Shown one piece after another: positions 62,079 to 64,000 of a stretch of 64,000 bases of DNA. Below the pieces are notes generated by a model that was not told the DNA's origin, did no database searches, and was given only the letters and a program-made list of their open reading frames with translations. The stretch is taken from NCBI RefSeq assembly GCF_011045195.1, contig NZ_CP049199.1, forward strand, positions 3,472,001 through 3,536,000. Direction: 5' to 3'. The translations under genes were made by a program, and so were the position numbers. The stretch comes from Caulobacter soli. GTDB taxonomy: Bacteria; Pseudomonadota; Alphaproteobacteria; Caulobacterales; Caulobacteraceae. Numbering within the stretch: the first letter of the stretch is position 1; every line of letters starts with the position of its first letter.

Positions 62079-64000
62079 CCATCCGCGTTCGCGCCAGGGC
62101 CTCCAGCAACTGAGCCGGCCGAACCGGCTTGGACAGGTGGAGGTCGGCGCCGGCGGCCTTGGCGGCCTGGATGTGTTCTTCCATGGCGTTGGCGGTCAGC
62201 ATGATCAGCAGCACCGGAGGCGCGCCGGCGGCGGCTTCGCGTTCGCGGATCAGGCGGGTGGCGGTCAGGCCGTCCATCACCGGCATCTGCATGTCCATCA
62301 GGATCGCGTCGAACGCCCCCGGCGTGAAGGCGTCCAGCGCCGCCTGGCCGTCCTCGACCATGGTCAGGGCCACGTCGAAGGGCTGGAGGATGATCTCGAC
62401 CACCTTCTGGTTGGTCGGATGGTCCTCGGCGACCAGCACCCGCAGACCTTCCAGCGAGATCTCCTCCTCCTCGTCGAAGACCTCGTCCTCGACGGCGCGC
62501 ACATGCTCCAGCGGCAGGTCGACCTGGAAGATCGCCCCCCGGCCCAGCACGGCGCGGGCGTCGATGCGGCCGCCCATCATCTCGGCCAGGGCCGCGCAGA
62601 TCGACAGGCCCAGGCCCGTGCCCCCGAACTGGCGGGTGATCGACTGGTCGGCCTGAACGAAGCGCTTGAACAGCCGCCGGCGCACGGTGTCGTCGAAGCC
62701 GACGCCGGTGTCGCTGACGATGAAGCTGAGCCCGTCCTCGGCCCGCTCGACGCTCAGCGCCACTTCACCGATGGCGGTGAACTTCACGGCGTTGGCCAGC
62801 AGGTTGTTGAGGATCTGGCTGATGCGCCCGCCGTCGCCCAGATAGCTGCCCGACAGGCCCGGCTGGATCGACCATTTAAAGTCCAGGGCCTTGGCCTCGG
62901 CCGAGGCGCGGTGCAACTCGGCGACGCCGCCGACCAGGGTGGCCAGGTCGAACGGAGCCTGGGTCAGCTGGAACTGGCCGGCCTCGATCTTGGAGACGTC
63001 GAGAATGTCGCTGAGCACCTGCTCCAGCAGGCGCCCCGACGAGGTGACCAGGGCCGAAAGCTCGCGACGGCGCTCCGGGTCGGTCTCCTCGGCCAGGCGG
63101 TCGCCGATGGCGATGACGCCGTTCAGCGGCGTGCGCAGCTCGTGGGACATGTTGGCCAGGAACACCGACTTGGCCTGGTTGGCGCGCTCCAGCTCGATGG
63201 TGCGCTCGGCCACGCGCTCCTCCAGCGACCGCAGTAGCTCGATATTGCCGTCGCGCTGGCTGCGCAGGGTGCGGGCCAGGGCGCCGATCTCGTCGGTGCG
63301 GTCCTCGATGGGCTCGGCCTCGGCGGCGGCGCCGGTGCGGTGGGCCTCGGCCAGCACCCGCAGCGGCCGCTCGACCGTGTGGCGCATTACCCGGTAGAGC
63401 GCGGCCACCTGAATGATCACGCCCAGCACGCCGAACAGCAGCACCCACGAGGCCGTCTTGACCGCCGACCACACCAGGTCGTTCGACGGGAAGCTCATCA
63501 GGAAATACCAGTCGGGCTCCTTGAGCCGGCCAAAGGCGATCACCCGGTCGCCATTGCGCAACGCGCCGGCCTCGGCGCCGCCCGCGCGGATCTGGCGGAC
63601 GACCTCGGCCACGCCCTCCTGGGTCTGGGCCCGCACCAGGGTCTGGACGTCGACGACGCCGTTCTTGGCCAGGCCCGGGGCGGCGATCAGCTCGCCGTCC
63701 GACGAGACGATCATGTTGCGCCCGCCCGGCAAGGCGTCCTCGACCGCCCGCAGAAGGTAGGAGTCCAGCGACAGACTGGTGCCCCAGGCGCCCAGTTGCT
63801 TGCCGTGATAGTCGAAGGGCGTCATGCAGGCCGAGTTCAGGCCCCGACCGCTGGGGTCGGACAGCAGCTTGCGCAGCTTGGTGCACCGCATCACCCGCTG
63901 CGGGTTCTGCGGCGGCAGGGTCAGCAGGGTCATCTCCTCGCCGCTGACGTCGAAGCTCGGCGGAGCCTTCTGGCGATAGTACATCAGCCGGTCGGGACGC
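62023..64000 (-). CDS. Hybrid sensor histidine kinase, N-terminus cut by window edge
   Basis: The frame is open to the right edge, so the start is missing. Order from N to C: a periplasmic sensor (Cache-like) ending before a TM helix (WVLLFGVLGVIIQVAALYRVM), HAMP-like linker, coiled coil, DHp with NMSHELRTPLNGVIAIGD, HATPase (NLLANAVKF, GTGLGLSICAAL), and a receiver domain with acceptor Asp in LMDMQMPVMDG and Lys in LHLSKPVRP. A hybrid kinase passing phosphate to its own receiver and likely a phosphotransferase elsewhere. The last ~19 residues lie in a palindromic repeat. Confidence 0.92.
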   Translation of the reverse strand, partial: RPDRLMYYRQKAPPSFDVSGEEMTLLTLPPQNPQRVMRCTKLRKLLSDPSGRGLNSACMTPFDYHGKQLGAWGTSLSLDSYLLRAVEDALPGGRNMIVSSDGELIAAPGLAKNGVVDVQTLVRAQTQEGVAEVVRQIRAGGAEAGALRNGDRVIAFGRLKEPDWYFLMSFPSNDLVWSAVKTASWVLLFGVLGVIIQVAALYRVMRHTVERPLRVLAEAHRTGAAAEAEPIEDRTDEIGALARTLRSQRDGNIELLRSLEERVAERTIELERANQAKSVFLANMSHELRTPLNGVIAIGDRLAEETDPERRRELSALVTSSGRLLEQVLSDILDVSKIEAGQFQLTQAPFDLATLVGGVAELHRASAEAKALDFKWSIQPGLSGSYLGDGGRISQILNNLLANAVKFTAIGEVALSVERAEDGLSFIVSDTGVGFDDTVRRRLFKRFVQADQSITRQFGGTGLGLSICAALAEMMGGRIDARAVLGRGAIFQVDLPLEHVRAVEDEVFDEEEEISLEGLRVLVAEDHPTNQKVVEIILQPFDVALTMVEDGQAALDAFTPGAFDAILMDMQMPVMDGLTATRLIREREAAAGAPPVLLIMLTANAMEEHIQAAKAAGADLHLSKPVRPAQLLEALARTRMGRGDPLPEGGARAESVGG

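Overview
The window is about two-thirds G+C, densely coded on both strands, with short intergenic gaps. It looks like a chromosome segment of a Caulobacter-type alphaproteobacterium. The best marker is the gene at 12671-15205. Its 844-residue product has the phospho-acceptor His at residue 612, against 842 and 610 as I recall them for Caulobacter PleC. Other support: a perfect CtrA-type box, an F1-ATPase inhibitor (zeta/DUF1476) gene, a FadL/OmpW-type outer membrane, and several TAT-exported enzymes. No rRNA, tRNA, transposase, prophage or CRISPR array was seen.

Layout. 1-9.7 kb: an edge-cut Sel1-like envelope protein, a secreted von Willebrand A protein with a TonB-box-like segment, a phospholipase-D-like protein, a two-subunit acyl-CoA dehydrogenase operon with a TetR-like palindrome upstream, a CPBP membrane protease, a YkgJ-type cysteine cluster protein, and OmpW behind an FNR/FixK-type box. 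9.9-21 kb: pepN, pleC, a small tyrosine-phosphatase-like gene, pectate lyase, two glutathione transferases, a soluble PAS chemoreceptor, and a divergent LOV-like PAS protein without the photoactive Cys. 21-30 kb: an MFS transporter, purB, a mismatch uracil/hypoxanthine glycosylase with no stop of its own, a TAT-exported Gfo/Idh/MocA pair plus cupin behind GntR-like operators, and a secreted M13 peptidase.

30-42 kb is the purine region: purC-purS, then a DUF3291 gene and a TAT-exported class V aminotransferase, then purQ, a secreted hypothetical and a CocE/NonD hydrolase. A vapBC-cyclophilin operon is divergent from purL, with only 67 bp between the vapB and purL starts. 42-48 kb: an AraC/SDR pair, an HxlR/SDR pair, a fasciclin protein and an M28 peptidase. 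48-54 kb: bolA - degenerate aldo/keto reductase - grxD - thioesterase, a serine hydrolase, a DxxxQ helical protein, a zinc ribbon plus HtpX, and rpsD. 54-64 kb: a LapG-like peptidase behind an AT-rich promoter region, the glutathione-dependent formaldehyde pair, a LysR regulator, FadL, TrmJ, a class-A-beta-lactamase-fold lipoprotein lacking its catalytic serines, and an edge-cut hybrid kinase.

No classical mobile system is present. The most unusual points are: (i) vapB operator copies lying on the likely purL promoter; (ii) two apparently dead enzymes (beta-lactamase fold and aldo/keto reductase fold) in conserved-looking settings; (iii) a Cys-less LOV protein behind a perfect TTAA-N7-TTAA box; (iv) seven convergent gene pairs overlapping by exactly four bases at their stop codons; and (v) palindromic intergenic repeats that run into gene ends. 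Functional calls come from motif recognition by eye; no database search was run.
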